From Amylostereum areolatum (taxonomy: Eukaryota; Basidiomycota; Agaricomycetes; Russulales; Stereaceae): a stretch of 64,000 nucleotides of DNA. The notes under the pieces are model-generated. The model did not search any database, was not told where the DNA came from, and saw nothing but the letters and a program-made list of their open reading frames with translations. Location of the stretch: assembly GCA_012932865.1 (NCBI GenBank), contig SAXG01000016.1, positions 186,001-250,000 on the forward strand, in the 5' to 3' direction. Positions 53,099-64,000 of this stretch are shown one piece after another. The translations under genes and the position numbers were made by a program. Numbering within the stretch: position 1 is the first letter of the stretch; each line of letters starts with the position of its first letter.

Positions 53099-56000
53099 AT
53101 GAAAAACAAGATCCCACCCCCTGGTTCACCCTCCTCAATGACCGAGGATGAGCAGTATAAAATGGCAGGAGGCCGAGGACACCAATGAGTTGCCGTCTGA
53201 ATACACACTGGCGAACCCTGGAGTACGCTTCCGCGTTCTCATCCTCAGTAGAGCCAACCCCGGGAAGACTGACTATCCTTGAGAGGCTCTGTGAAAGCAC
53301 TATCGAGCAAGCTGAGGTGTACCGAAACGGCTCGCCGGTGTGTTTACATCTGCCTTCGATGAGCTCGTTTTTATTTAATACTTATGCCTTATCCGTCATC
53401 ACTGCGACAGACCAGCAGGCGAATGCAGAAGGGCGAGCGCGGGGTAAGCTAAGGCAACCCCATTTCCCTGAGTGCTTCACGAGCTTGACATACTTATATA
53501 GCATGGAGAGCATGACATAGAGGATGAAACGATATTCCCGTCTTTACCCGGGTTTGTCTTTCACGACTCAGCGCGGGATCGAGTCGGGCTCAGAGAACGA
53601 GGTGGTGACAATCGAGGCGTTTGTTAAGCGTCGTTCGCAGTCGGTGAAGAACAAGAGCGAGCAACTACACGCGATTTGGTAAGCCTGCACTTCTTTTTTT
53701 CACTGAAAGTCAGGTCTCATTCGTAGCGTACCACCATCTAACAGGATATGTCTGCCACTTGACGACGACAGACCGCTCATACAAGCAGGAGGAAAACCTC
53801 TTCAGAATCGACTCCGGCGACGGTCAGTAGTCTTAGTCTTGGCTGGGCGGTTCACTGAAAGAACGATCATCGTAGTTCCTGTCATCGTGATCTTCACGAA
53901 ATGCGATGCGAGATACACCAAATGTTTGAATGAGGAACTTGGCAACAGTGCAGGCCGCTCCAAACGTGAAATGATGAAAAAGGCGAAAGCGGCAGCTGAA
54001 GAGCGAGTCAAAAAATGGATAAACGACATCCGTGACAGGTTGTATCGAGTTGTTTCCCGTCTATCTTCCTACGAGGACCTGAAGGCTCCAGGTATGTGCA
54101 TGTCCCTTGCCTCACAACAACAACTGCTCATTTTGGTGCAGATCTACAGGAACCTAGCAAGGAGAGCGAGTCATTCTGCCAAAATTTGATATCACGTACG
54201 CAGAACCTCCTCCCGTCGTCGAAGATGCAAGCAGCTACTCGTCGCAGTATGGAGAAACAACATCTCAGAGCGCACTGTCTGGGTTTTTCACAGGCGAGTT
54301 TCTACGCCATACTCTGAAGTAGTCTCGCGGCTAACCCTTTCAACTAGTTTATTGGGTCAAATTCGTGCGTCCTCTGCCCCTCTAAACCTGCTAGGATCAG
54401 CTCTCAAATGCCGGCATCTAGACCACTCATCTCCGGTGAAAAAGATTACAAAGGAGGCGGTGGCAGAACATGCGACGGCCTATCTTCCGGTGTGTATTTG
54501 AAGAGCAGGTATCTAAGTCATTGCGCTGATGTACAGGCTGTGAAATGAAGGCTCTAGGCCTTTATAGAGTCAGTCAACTTACACGTATAACTAAAATCAG
54601 CACTGATTATCTGTAACACGAACGCACCGAATATCCAGTATGTGAGTGTGCCAGTGACTCTCTCGGCCATCGAGAGCTGATCACGGCGGTTTCGTATACC
54701 TGGACTTTCAGGCTGTAAGTGTACGCCAGAGACTCGACCGTCAAGAGCTGATGACTCCGAGTTCGTACGCGCGGATGTCCAGGAAGTGAGTGTACCAATG
54801 ACTCTCTCGACCGTCGTAAGCTGATCGCGGCGGTTTTGTACGCACGGCAATCCAGTATGTGAGTGTGCTAGTGACTCTCTCGGCCGTCGAAAGCTGATCA
54901 CGACGGTTCTATACGCGCGGACATCCAGCAAGTGAGTGTGCCATTGACCACATAGGCCGTCATAACGTCACACGCTGATCGCGTGATCGCGATCGTTTTG
55001 TACGCGCGTACATCTAGCTCGTGAGTGTGCCAGTGACTCTCGGCCGTTGAGAGCTGATCACGACCGTTCCGTACGCGCGAACATCCAGGATGTGAGTGTA
55101 CCATTGACCTCATAGGCCGTCATAACGTCACACGCTGATCGCGACGGTTTTGTACGCGCGTACATCCAGCAAGTGAGTGTGCCAGTGACTCTTGGCCGTC
55201 GAGAGCTGATCGTGGTGGTTTTATACGCGTGGATATCCAGCAAGTGAGTGGGCAATTGACCTCATATGGCCGTCGAAAGCTGATCACGACGGTTTTATAT
55301 GCGCGGACATCCAGCAAGTGAGCGTGCCATTGACTTCATGGGCCGTCATAGGCTGATCACGACGGTTTTGTACGCGCGGACATCCAGCAAGTGAGTGTGT
55401 CATTGGTCTCATAGGCCGTCAAGAGCTGATCACAACGGTTTCATACGCGTGGACATCCAGCAAGTGAGTGTGCCATTGACCTCATATGGCCATCGAGAGC
55501 TGATCACGATGGCTTCTTACACCCGGATTTCCAGTATGTGAGTGTGCTATTGACCTCATATGCCGTCGAGAGCGAATCAGGACGGTTTCGTACGCGCGGA
55601 CATCCAGCCTGTGAGTGTGCCAGTGACCCTCAGTCGTCGAGAGCTGATCACGATGCCATCGCACGTGCGGACATCCAGTATTTGAATAATGTGAGTGCGT
55701 TAGTGGCTCTCGGCTGTCGAGAGCTGATCATGGATGTTCCGCACCCACGGATAATGATACGTAGGAGGCAAGCCAGCCTTTGACTATGTCGACGGTAGAG
55801 AGCTGATTGCGTATTCACATGCGGATCCCCAGGTGGTATGTAGTGTCCGTGTCTCATGCGTTGCTATCTTTACTTTGACGACCGCATCCCTTCAACAGGC
55901 TGTAAGTTTAGTGGCGACCGTTCCTTCGTTTGTTTTGACTTGCGATTCGCTTAGGCTTTACTCCAGCATTGCGCATCAAAGCTCGATCCGAGTAACGCGG

Positions 56001-56530
56001 TGAGTCCGTTGTTGCTGTGCTAGGTATTCTATGCGATCTAATGAGAAGTGTCCCACCAGTCAGTGTCCCGTAGACGGGCCGTGGTTTTCGCTGCGTGTAT
56101 GATTTTTGTGTCGCCTGTATTGTGTAGCCTGATTTTGACATTGCATTTCAGTCCTCATTATCATCCAACGCAATGCTATCATCGCATCGAACAGGCTACA
56201 GGTGGACAGAGAGTTAAAGCCCTACGAAAATAGGCTGAAGAAGGTTGTGGACCATCCTGCTGTCAAAAATCTTTTGTCATCACTTGAACGGAATATCACG
56301 GAGAGCTATGGCTTGACCGGGAAAAACGGAAACATCTACAACTTCGCGGCGGCGGATATAGAGCCCATGGCGCGGAGGTTGACGGAGATTGTGGAAGAAA
56401 ACTTGCTTGACGAGTTGGATGGTACGTTTACATACTGGCTCTTGGTGTTTCTCCCTAATTCCATGCTCTGATTGAAGAAAAGAACCCACGCAACATCAAC
56501 GAGGGGGAAGACAGTATCCGAGGACAATGA
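53099..56530 (+). pseudogene. P-loop GTPase, family B, copy 3 (B3), frameshifted G domain but clean micro-exon array
   Basis: The G domain needs at least four single-base corrections: near 53165 (before EAEDTNELPSEY), at the P-loop near 53270 (SRANPGKT, also lacking the first Gly of GRANAGKT), near 53565 in the HDSRG segment, and near 53785. Later parts are open: VPVIVIFTKCDARY, KWINDIRDRL, linker exons ending with codons MKALGLYR (54537-54568, in phase with the array), then the array, then tail exons 55955-55999, 56060-56096, 56152-56421 and 56478-56530, which encode YENRLKKVVDHPAVKN and EENLLDELD plus a longer C-terminus than B1 or B2. Either B3 is a recent pseudogene or the indels are sequence errors. 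Confidence 0.7.
54639..55901 (+). repeat. 66-86 bp tandem array of intron plus 3-nt exon units (B3)
   Basis: About fourteen units with core GTGAGTGTGCCA(G/T)TGAC, GAGCTGATCACGACGG (branch site CTGAT) and CGGACATCCAG. The bases between acceptor and next donor are, in order, TAT, GCT, GAA, TAT, CAA, CTC, GAT, then five CAA, TAT, CCT, a 12-nt exon (55679-55690), and GTG and GCT in less regular final units; a GAG followed by a GCAAGC donor is possible near 55763. No stop codon occurs among them. Unit sequence is unlike that of B1 except at the splice signals. Intron length ranges from about 66 to 86 nt, not in steps of three, while the exon interval stays a multiple of three. Confidence 0.9.
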
Positions 56531-57580
56531 GCGTAGCCGATGACCTTTACGGACGAACGAAGGAAAGCGGGAGAGGGAGAAGGTTCAGAAATTCGACGGG
56601 TTCCGATGTACGACGTGGGCTATGCGAGACAGGTTGAGGTGACAGGAGAGATATATTTCTTCGCGAAACATCTTCACGACGGCAGCGCAGGGTATTACCA
56701 TTGGAACTTTCTCCGTCCACACCTGCAATCGGGCCAAGTTGCCGTTGACGTTGAGGTCTCGCCTGTTGAGATGAGTATGTACGAAAATTGACGCGAGCTT
56801 TACCAACGTCCTATTGCGCGAAAAACGCCACGCCGCTAACCACAACGAGCTTGCCCTTCGCGCAGTCATGATATAACTTATATTCGCCCAGCCCGCCGAA
56901 CGGAACAACCAGACGGCAAACCGCACGCAACGTGTAACGTACATCGAGACCCATTCCAGATTCACCACCATGCAATATATGTATGTAGTAACAGGAGAAA
57001 AAAAAGGAGTATCGAAGGAGCGGGGGAGTGTTTCGGTATTCGAGATCGATATCGGGATGCGAAGCGACGCGCGATGATGAGCAAAAGACGACGGTGAGAG
57101 GGCAAGGAGACGTAAGGAGAGGGAGGGAGGGAGGGAGGGAGGGAGGGGGATATGCAGATTAACTTAGGAGACGTAGGGTACGGAGAGAACTACTATGCAC
57201 AGCGATCGCGAACGAGAGTGGGGGGTGGATGATTTGAGTCAACGAAAACGAGAATGAAAACGAGACGAACGAAGGGAGGGGGGGCCGAGCGGGGAGCGAT
57301 GCTCCACCGACCATGGCATGAGAGATCGAGAGGGGAGAGGGGGGACTATGTACAACACTGCGCCCGCCCGCCCTTCCCTGTTCCAAGAAAAACGCGAGCC
57401 GAACGACCACGACACAGACCGATGCTGATGCTTACTGACGATAACGCTACACAAAACAACCGAAACGACGGCCGTCCATCCACGAACCCAACACCGCGAC
57501 CAAAACAGCACTTCTCACATGTTTTCCTTTCCAGTTCCTTTCCTTCTTTCCTTCTTTCTTTCTTTCTTCTCTGCCACTCT
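56531..57580. other. intergenic between B3 and the bZIP gene
   Basis: 3' flanks of two converging genes. A 83-codon frame at 56540-56791 is probably B3 3' flank homologous to the flanks of B1 and B2. No separate gene supported. Confidence 0.45.
57121..57149 (+). repeat. (GGGA)n simple repeat, G-quadruplex-prone
   Basis: Seven consecutive GGGA units followed by a further G run. Related but shorter purine tracts lie downstream of the broken bZIP copies (about 36630-36645). Four or more closely spaced GGG runs could fold as a G-quadruplex. Confidence 0.8.
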
Positions 57581-58167
57581 TCACTTCTTCCCCAACGTCA
57601 GCGCCCGCATGCTCTCCTCCAACGCCGCCGAAAGCGAGCACTCCCGCTCGCGCGCCGGGAGGGGCGCAGGCGCGGCGACGCGCGGGGGCGGGGGCGGCGA
57701 CGATTTGGGGCGGTCCTCGTCGACGTCGACGATGCGAACGACGGCCTTGCCCTCGAGCACGCGACGGACCTTGTCCGCGTCCCATCCCGGCCTCGCCGCA
57801 CCCGCACCCGAGCCCGATCCAGAAAACGCGTCCCAGAACGCGGAGCCGAGCTTCTGGAAGAGGGTCTGGGACGCCATGGCGGCCAGCAGCGCGTGTTGCG
57901 GGTTGACGTCCTTGGAGGAGGGTGCGGAGGAGGGTAATGATGCCGCGGAGGCTTTGGGCGAGGTTGGGGGCGTAGGGTAGGAGGAGGCGGGGGAGTAGGA
58001 AGAGGAGGAGGGGGTGGATGGGAAGTGTTTTCCGGAGAGGAGGGCGGAGAGGGGGCCGTTGGTCTTGGCGGTGAAGTAGTGAGGGCGGAGGTTGGAGGCG
58101 AGGCCCGTGATGGGAGCGTGGGGTTGTTGGACGAAAGGTGAGGGTGAGGAGGGTTGGTATGGTTGCT

Positions 58168-58198
<31 letters not shown>

Positions 58199-60172
58199 GC
58201 GCGTCTGTTGGGCCATCCGAGTCCAGAGTTGCATACGGTACCTAGTAAAGCCATCGCGTCAGTTCAACGTATATATCAGCAGAACAATCGACACCTACGC
58301 ATCGAGCATCTTCATCGTGAACGGGTTGTTCTCCGCGAACATGTCGAACCCAGGCTTGGTCGGCTGCTGTCCGCCCATGCCGAACGGAGTCGCCGGTGCA
58401 CCCGTGTTGAGGAACGGGTTGATGTTCTCCTGGAGCATGGGGCTGCGCCGTCCGCCGATGGGCTTGGCGCTCGCGAGCGGGCGGGCGAAGCTCTCGGGGA
58501 TGATGGTCGTGTGCACGGGCGTGATCCCGCCGAAGCCCATCGTGTTTCCGCCCCAGAACGCCTTGTTCGCCATCGCGGGGGACGAGGGCAGGTCCTTGTG
58601 CACGTTCGGCGTGAGCAGGGAGGAGGAAGACGCGCGGGCGGGGGTGGGCGCGGCGGCGGCGGGGGTGGGGGAGGGGATGGGGCCGGGGGGAGGCAGGATG
58701 GGCGCGTCGTCCGTGTTGAGGAGCGCCTTCTTGAGCGCCGAGATCTCCTGGCGGAGGGCAGCGTTCTCGGACTTTGTGCTGCCGAGCTCGGTGCGGATGG
58801 CGTCGATGAGACGGTCGCGCTCGGCGATGTCACCTTCGAGGGTGTTGATGTACTCTATAATAACGACAGGTTAGTACGGCACATCGAAACGGAGATGAAG
58901 ACTGAAAATGAGAGATGGGCTAGTGCCAGATGATGCCGGTGACGGAAGGGATGAAAGGGGACAGGCGGAGAAAGAGAATGGGATGAGAAGAGTGACTTGG
59001 AGAGCGGGGCCATGAGGGACAAGGACCGGGAAGAAGGCGCCACTGCCCAACTCAATCCCCCAAGGTTGGGCCAGCCATACCACCGCAAAAAAACAGCACG
59101 TCAAGGTGATGGGGTCGAGACATAGGTATAAGCGGCCGATACAGAATATAGGCGAGGGGGAGAGAAGAGATGAAAGGTCTGTGGATCCGGTGTGACTAAG
59201 TCGTCGTCCTCGGGACATGAGCGGAATCCAACGCGACCTTCTCCCTCCCCACAGCTGACCCCGGGGTCACCAGGGTTGAGGGTACCACGACCAGCTGTCC
59301 GGACAGCCACCACAGCGCTCCCCCCTTCCCCGCCGTCCCACCGCTCCGAAGGAAAAAAGATGAAAGGGAAAACAGGACTGACCCTTTCGTCGCACGCGGA
59401 AATTGCGCGCACTGATTTTGTTCCTCAACTGGCGCTTTTCCTTGCTGCTCATCTTCTTGTACTCCTCGGGGGATGGACGCCAGTCGTCGAGGTCGTCCCT
59501 GTCCTCGTCCTGCTCCTTGACTTTGACCACGGACGAGACGGCGGACTTCTTCGCGATGCCGCCGGACTGGACAGTGCCTTTGCGCGCCTTGCCTTTGCCG
59601 CCGACCTTGACGGGCGCAATCGACGCAGGCGACATCGCCTCTTCGTCTTCGTCTTCCTGATCCTGGTCCTGATCCCTAGACGGGGAGATGGGGGAATGCT
59701 TGTCGTCCGAGCCAAAGTCGGAGGCGGCCTGGGATGTGGCGGGGGTGTCCATGAGATGTGGATCGATGGAAAAGGGAGGAGACGGGTCGGAGGAGGAGGA
59801 GGACGAAGAGGCGGTGGCAGGGCTTTGTCCGGAGAGAACGCCGAAGAAGTCGAAGGGTGCGTCGTTGATGTTGACCGGGGGAACGACGAGCGGGTCGACC
59901 TTGGAGTACTCATCGTCAAAGGCGGAAAAGTTGAAAAAGTCGGAGGTGAAAGCGTTTGCGTCTAAAATGGCGGGGAGAAAGGGCTGAGGGGGGGTGGCGA
60001 GGGCGTCGGAGGGCGGGGGCGAGCGCGAACTTGCGCGCGAGGACGAGGAATGATTTGAGCTGGGGAAAGAGGACGCTGAGAAGAGATCCATGTTGAGGAA
60101 GTCGGACATGTCCGAGTTGAAGTCATTGGAGGTGCAGAAGGGGGAAGGCGTGAGTGGATGGTCGACTTGCAT
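57581..60172 (-). CDS. bZIP transcription factor (intact copy)
   Basis: Three exons: 59383-60172, 58299-58854, 57581-58241 (668 aa, in frame). The N-terminus is acidic and Ser/Pro-rich with DFLNMDLFSASSFPSS, a likely activation region. DDWRPSPEEYKKMSSKEKRQ leads into the basic region RNKISARNFRVRRK, which carries the N-x7-R bZIP signature. The exon boundary follows, then a leucine zipper EYINTLEGDIAERDRLIDAI...SENAALRQEISALKKALL. The rest is disordered, with a 12-residue Gln run (CAG/CTG repeat near 58163-58198) and a conserved C-terminus ending LEESMRALTLGKK. Intron 1 is unusually long (528 nt). A nuclear DNA-binding dimer is expected; target genes are unknown. Three broken copies of this gene occur elsewhere in the window. 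Confidence 0.88.
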
Positions 60173-61094
60173 TCTGTCTGAAAGTCGAGTGGAAGGGTGG
60201 ATGAGTGTGCTATGGAGAAGAGCTCGGTCGCAGACGCAAGCTTGCCGCTTTTCTTCGATCACGTAAGCATCCCACAGCCAATCGCAGCGCTCAGACGTAA
60301 GCATTCGTGCCGAGGCTGACTCTTCTTTCTCCGCCCCGCAGCCTCTCCCCATCATCCTTTCCTCCCGGTCCTCCTCCTTGTCGATGCCTTTCGTCCGCTC
60401 CCGCCCACCGAACAATCTCATCTGATTACCGCAACGTGTTTGCCTCGCTTCCGTCTTCTGGTCCCCCGCCTTGCTTTGTTCACCGCTTCCTCGACATGAC
60501 CCCAGCCGCACGCGCACGCCTTCGGCGCGCTTGTCTCACCTATCAGCCTTCTTACCAACCCTACTCCTCCCGATCTTTGTTTCAATTCCCTTCACTGCTT
60601 GCTGTCTCCGCAGCGGTGCCTACGACAGATAAACAATCCCGAGCGTGGGCAAAGGCGTCTCATCTCCGAGGGCGTAACTTTCTCCGCCGTCTGCGAGATT
60701 TTCCAGGTCGGCGGGGGTCCTCGTCTTCTCGAACGCGTGTATCGATGGCCTCTCGGCTGACGACAATCAGCCACCACAATCCTCCACAATCCGGATGCCG
60801 CGCTCACGTAGATGAAGGCACGTCCTCGAGGTCTCATCCACTCGGTCCAAACTCGCTCGATTAAGGTCTTTCTGCGCTTCTTCAACAAACTCAAACCGCC
60901 CCTTAAAGCCTCAAGGCCTCCTCGACATTGCCGACGCATTGGCGAAAGAGGGTGCAAAAGACGCCGGTGTGCTGTACGCTTCTTTGACATTCTCTCGTGT
61001 TCCAGCGAAAAGCCTTTTCAGAAGTTTTCTTCGCTGTCAGAACATCCCCCACGCCGCTGCTCAATCTTCAAAACCGTAACCGTACCTTGCGCAA
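60173..61094. other. bZIP promoter and unassigned sequence
   Basis: A plus-strand frame of about 45 codons near 60906-61045 (LLDIADALAKEGAKDAGVLY) looks protein-like and ends just before the tRNA; it could be a fragment of an RNase H-like or other domain, but I cannot assign it. Other frames here show no resemblance. Confidence 0.4.
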
Positions 61095-61191
61095 GGTGGT
61101 ATAGTGTAGTGGTCCATCACTCGGGATTTTGAAGACTTCCTTTGGGTGTTGGTGATTTCCCGGAACCCAGGTTCGAACCCTGGTACTACCT
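61095..61191 (+). tRNA. tRNA-Gln(UUG) with a 24-nt intron
   Basis: The acceptor stem GGTGGTA (61095-61101) pairs with TACTACC (61184-61190) with one G-U pair, and the discriminator is T. Anticodon stem CGGGA (61122-61126) pairs with TCCCG (61158-61162); the loop TTTTGA puts anticodon TTG at 61129-61131. The intron 61133-61156 lies one base 3' of the anticodon, the canonical position. The T arm is CCAGG-TTCGAAC-CCTGG. A T-rich stretch follows, suitable for Pol III termination. Confidence 0.93.
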
Positions 61192-62465
61192 GTTTCTTGG
61201 CGGCCTGGTACTTTTATATTTTAACTTATTTTTGCGCTCGCTGCTCAGCATTGACATGTTGACACTCAACGCCAAATGGTAATACTGTATACAAGTTTAC
61301 AATGCTAATTGCATTTGCTATTGCTCATTGAATGTGCCCACTACCCACAGTGACGGCATCATTCTCATATGTTTTCATTCCCCTCAGAAGATTTCAGTCT
61401 CCTTTAGACAAGCGGCCTCGGAAGATATCTTCGTTCCCGCGTCACCCACGTCACCCTGGTCCCCGAGCTACACCGTGAGCTTCTCTTCAGCCACCATCAT
61501 GCCGATGCGAAGCCAGTTTCCCTCCGGCCTCGCATGCATCAGCAGTGATCAGCCTTCAAAGACGGGAACTAACTATACGCACCCATTCACGGCCCTTACG
61601 TTTTCTCAGTTCGTGGGAACTAGGAACTGCAACCTCCCGAAGTAAGCCAAAATGGCCTCTGATCTCGGTACGGGTGCAACTCTCGGTCCAATCGACTTCT
61701 GACATTCCCAATCTTGCTCCGCTTTGGATCGCGTCCTGGGAACGCGGTCCTCGCGACGTACAAGCTCCCCGCCGTCCACAGCGCGATGACTATCTCGACT
61801 TGCCTGAGTTGTTGCCTGGCCCCGGTCGAGAGCCAGAACTGAGAATCTCGAATGGATTTTTCTCACTCGCAAATGAAGGCACCCTACTTATCTATGCAGC
61901 ATCGCACCTCGGTGCAAGTACTCTGGACGGCGACGACCCGATATGTTCATCGAGGATCCCCGTCGATCCAAATGCGTACCAGTAAATCGCCGTCTATACG
62001 GTACCGACGAAAGAGCGTGCGAGCCCGCGGTCAAAGCAAGTCCCACGCTCTCTCGCGTTCTGCGCTTGTCAGTGTCATGTCTCAGGTGATGTGGCATCTA
62101 CCTCCTCGTACCACCGCCCACCTTTGCAGATGTCCAACCAGATCACCGCTGGAACGTTGACAAAGGCACCGCCTGGATCGACCCACCCGAACCGGGCTCC
62201 CCATCTCGGCATTCACGCACACCGTCACGTCCGAGTCGCCGCGCGCCCAACAGAGCCCGGAAGGTCGAGGCGGCTCTCCAATCGTGTCTTCGTCCGTTGG
62301 GTAATTTCTGGAAAGAAAACCCCTCGTTCGGCCGTCGCACGGGTGGCGCGGTGTGAGTATCGGATGTGATCATACGCGAAGCCCCCGCGGCGCTATACAT
62401 ATACACAGTGCGCTCGCCCGCGGCTGATGCGCTCCTCATCCCCCTCTCACTTCTCCGTCGCGTCC
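61192..62465. other. no gene recognised; promoter of the SDR gene at its right end
   Basis: A plus-strand open frame (61545-61985) with GFFSLANEGTLLIYAA has no family resemblance I can name. A TATACATATA stretch near 62393 lies about 70 bp before the SDR start and may be its TATA element. Confidence 0.4.
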
Positions 62466-63740
62466 ATGGAAGTCAGGACGTACTTCAGCCATATCCAGGG
62501 CATCGACGAGGATCTGCCCGTCACCGTCCGTCGCCAGTGAGTCCTTCCGCTGGTAGTTGTCTCTTCTCCGTTGACTCGGACTGCACGGAGCGGGATGGCT
62601 CACGCTGCGGGCTTGCTAGTAACAGGATCTACCCGACCATCGATCCCCAGGCCCACTTCGACGCGAAGACGTTCCGGGGCAAGACCGTCCTCATCACCGG
62701 CGCATCCCGCGGCATCGGGCAGGAGACCGCGCTGTTCTACGCCCGCGCCGGCGCGTCGCTCGTACTCGTCGCGCGCCAGCAGGCGACGCTCGACCACACG
62801 CGGGATATCGTCCTGCAAGAAAATCCCGGTGCGCAGATCCTCACGATCCCCGTCGACGTCAAGGACTGGAAGGAATCCGAGGCCGCCGTGAACGCCGCCG
62901 TCGCACGCTTTGGAAGGCTCGACGTCGTGGTGGCGAACGCGGGCACGACGGCGCCGATGGATGTGCGTGAGTCTTTCCTCGCGTTCCCAGATATTCTTAC
63001 TCCACGAATGCCGCTGACGGGGTGCGATGGCCTGTATAGCTACGGGCGAGAAGGACCCCGTGCAGTGGTGGAACACGTTCGAAGTGAACCTGTACGGCGT
63101 CTTCAACTTCGTCCGGTCGGTCCATCCTTCCGTCCATGATGTAAATCCATTGCAGTCTGCTCACTCGTCGCATGCTTCCACCCAGGCCAGCCATTCCGCA
63201 CCTGCAGAAGACCGAAGGCTACATCGTCGCCGTCAGCTCCGGCGCGGCGCAATGCCGCATCCCCTTCGCGAGCGATTACTGCATCTCGAAGCACGCCCTC
63301 GGTCGCTTCGTGGAGCTCGTATCCATCGGTCAGTGCGCATCCAGGCGCATGCCTTCTCCAACTTGAAGCCTCGAGGCCCGTGACCGTTCTGATGTTCGTT
63401 CAACGCGCAGAATATCCCACCCTGAAAATCTTCTCCCTCCACCCGGGTGCCGTCAGCACGCAAATCTTCAAAGACGCCAAGGCGGAGTCGTGGCCGGTCC
63501 CGGACGCGATCGAGCTCCCCGCGGCGACGATGCTGTATCTGACCTCGGGCAGGGCGGACTGGTTGAGCGGAAGGTGAGGTCGTCCGCTGGGTTTCAGTTC
63601 AGCTTCGCTGTGACTCAAATAAACTCTGAATAAACAACAGATTCGTGTCGGCGAATTGGGATTTGGGCGAAGTGGAGAGGGAGTGGAAGGATAAGGTGGT
63701 GGAGAAGGGCGCGCTGGTTAGCAAACTACATATTCCCTGA
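62466..63740 (+). CDS. short-chain dehydrogenase/reductase (SDR)
   Basis: Six exons: 62466-62536, 62626-62966, 63040-63115, 63186-63328, 63411-63573, 63641-63740 (297 aa, in frame). The Rossmann cofactor loop is TGASRGIG, followed by LVARQ and PVDVKDWKESEA. VVANAGT is the NAG motif, FEVNLYGVFNFVR the helix with the structural Asn, IVAVSSGAAQ carries the catalytic Ser, and SDYCISKHAL the Tyr-x3-Lys pair. LHPGAVSTQIF is the usual loop after strand beta-6. All catalytic residues of classical SDRs are present. The substrate is unknown; the type is common in fungal secondary and lipid metabolism. The motif ELPAATMLYLTSGRADW near the end is echoed in the fragment at 8.9 kb. Confidence 0.9.
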
Positions 63741-64000
63741 CCCTCCCTGCGTAGGCTCGAATCGACGCGTTGCTTCCTTGGATCGCCTAAGGAGACCTCA
63801 CCGAATATCGTCCACCCATCCATCTGGTACGTATTACCGGTCAAACTATGTCCACTGGCAGTTGAAGCGAAACATTCCTTATGCATGCCATACGCTACAT
63901 ATGCATTCCAGTGCATTATGTATGGATCGTGAACATCTCTTGGCGTATGTACAAAGTTTGTGACGATATCAAGTACATAGGCTTTCAGCCATCCTCCGTT

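Noticed and set aside
57121..57149. Telomere-like repeat
   Set aside because: The unit is GGGA, not the TTAGGG of fungal telomeres, and it is internal.
60906..61045. A protein-like frame (LLDIADALAKEGAKDAG) upstream of the tRNA
   Set aside because: It recalls the end of RNase H domains, but is too short, without catalytic residues or a start, to annotate.

Overview
The window reads as nuclear DNA of a filamentous basidiomycete, most likely an Agaricomycete. It is GC-rich and genes sit on both strands. They are cut by many 45-75 nt introns with GT(G/A)(A/C)GT donors, CTNA(C/T) branch sites and CAG/TAG acceptors. The families are fungal: a DNAJC3-like ER co-chaperone, a DUF1479 oxygenase, an NF-YC/HAP5 subunit, MAPEG and omega-type glutathione transferases, a bZIP factor, a BTB protein, a TET/JBP dioxygenase and a transposon integrase. 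All exon models were made by eye from splice signals, reading frame and family similarity. Where exon coordinates are listed, exon lengths sum to a multiple of three.

Layout. 0.6-8.7 kb holds a compact housekeeping block (DNAJC3-like, DUF1479, NF-YC, MGST3-like, GSTO-like). 9.4-60.2 kb is dominated by a duplicated cassette: a minus-strand P-loop GTPase (family A), a divergent plus-strand P-loop GTPase (family B), then a minus-strand bZIP gene. Copy 1 is A1 (9.4-11.5 kb), B1 (13.2-19.1 kb) and a broken bZIP (20.2-21.8 kb). Copy 2 is A2 (40.7-43.0 kb, with a MITE in an exon), B2 (43.5-46.2 kb) and a broken bZIP (46.8-48.6 kb). Copy 3 is A3 (50.5-52.7 kb), B3 (53.1-56.5 kb, frameshifted) and the only intact bZIP (57.6-60.2 kb). 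A fourth broken bZIP (36.8-38.6 kb) stands alone. Between copies 1 and 2 lies a mixed island (22-36 kb) with a DDE integrase, a TET/JBP-type dioxygenase, a BTB gene, a damaged DNAJC8-like gene and a mannitol-1-phosphate dehydrogenase-like fragment. The right end holds an intron-containing tRNA-Gln(UUG) and an intact short-chain dehydrogenase.

The most unusual feature is inside the B genes. Between the GTPase domain and a conserved C-terminal module, each B gene carries a tandem array whose unit is a complete small intron (GTGAGT donor, CTGAC/CTGAT branch site, CAG/TAG acceptor) followed by exactly three bases before the next donor. B1 has 49 such units of 72-73 bp. B3 has about 14 units of unrelated sequence with the same layout, and B2 has a decayed array. 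Read as spliced RNA, each unit adds one codon in phase 0, giving a hypervariable peptide encoded one amino acid per micro-exon. Skipping any number of units leaves the frame intact. The triplet is the most variable part of the unit. In B3, intron length changes by non-multiples of three while the exonic interval stays at 3 (once 12) nt. RNA evidence is needed to show that the micro-exons are really used.
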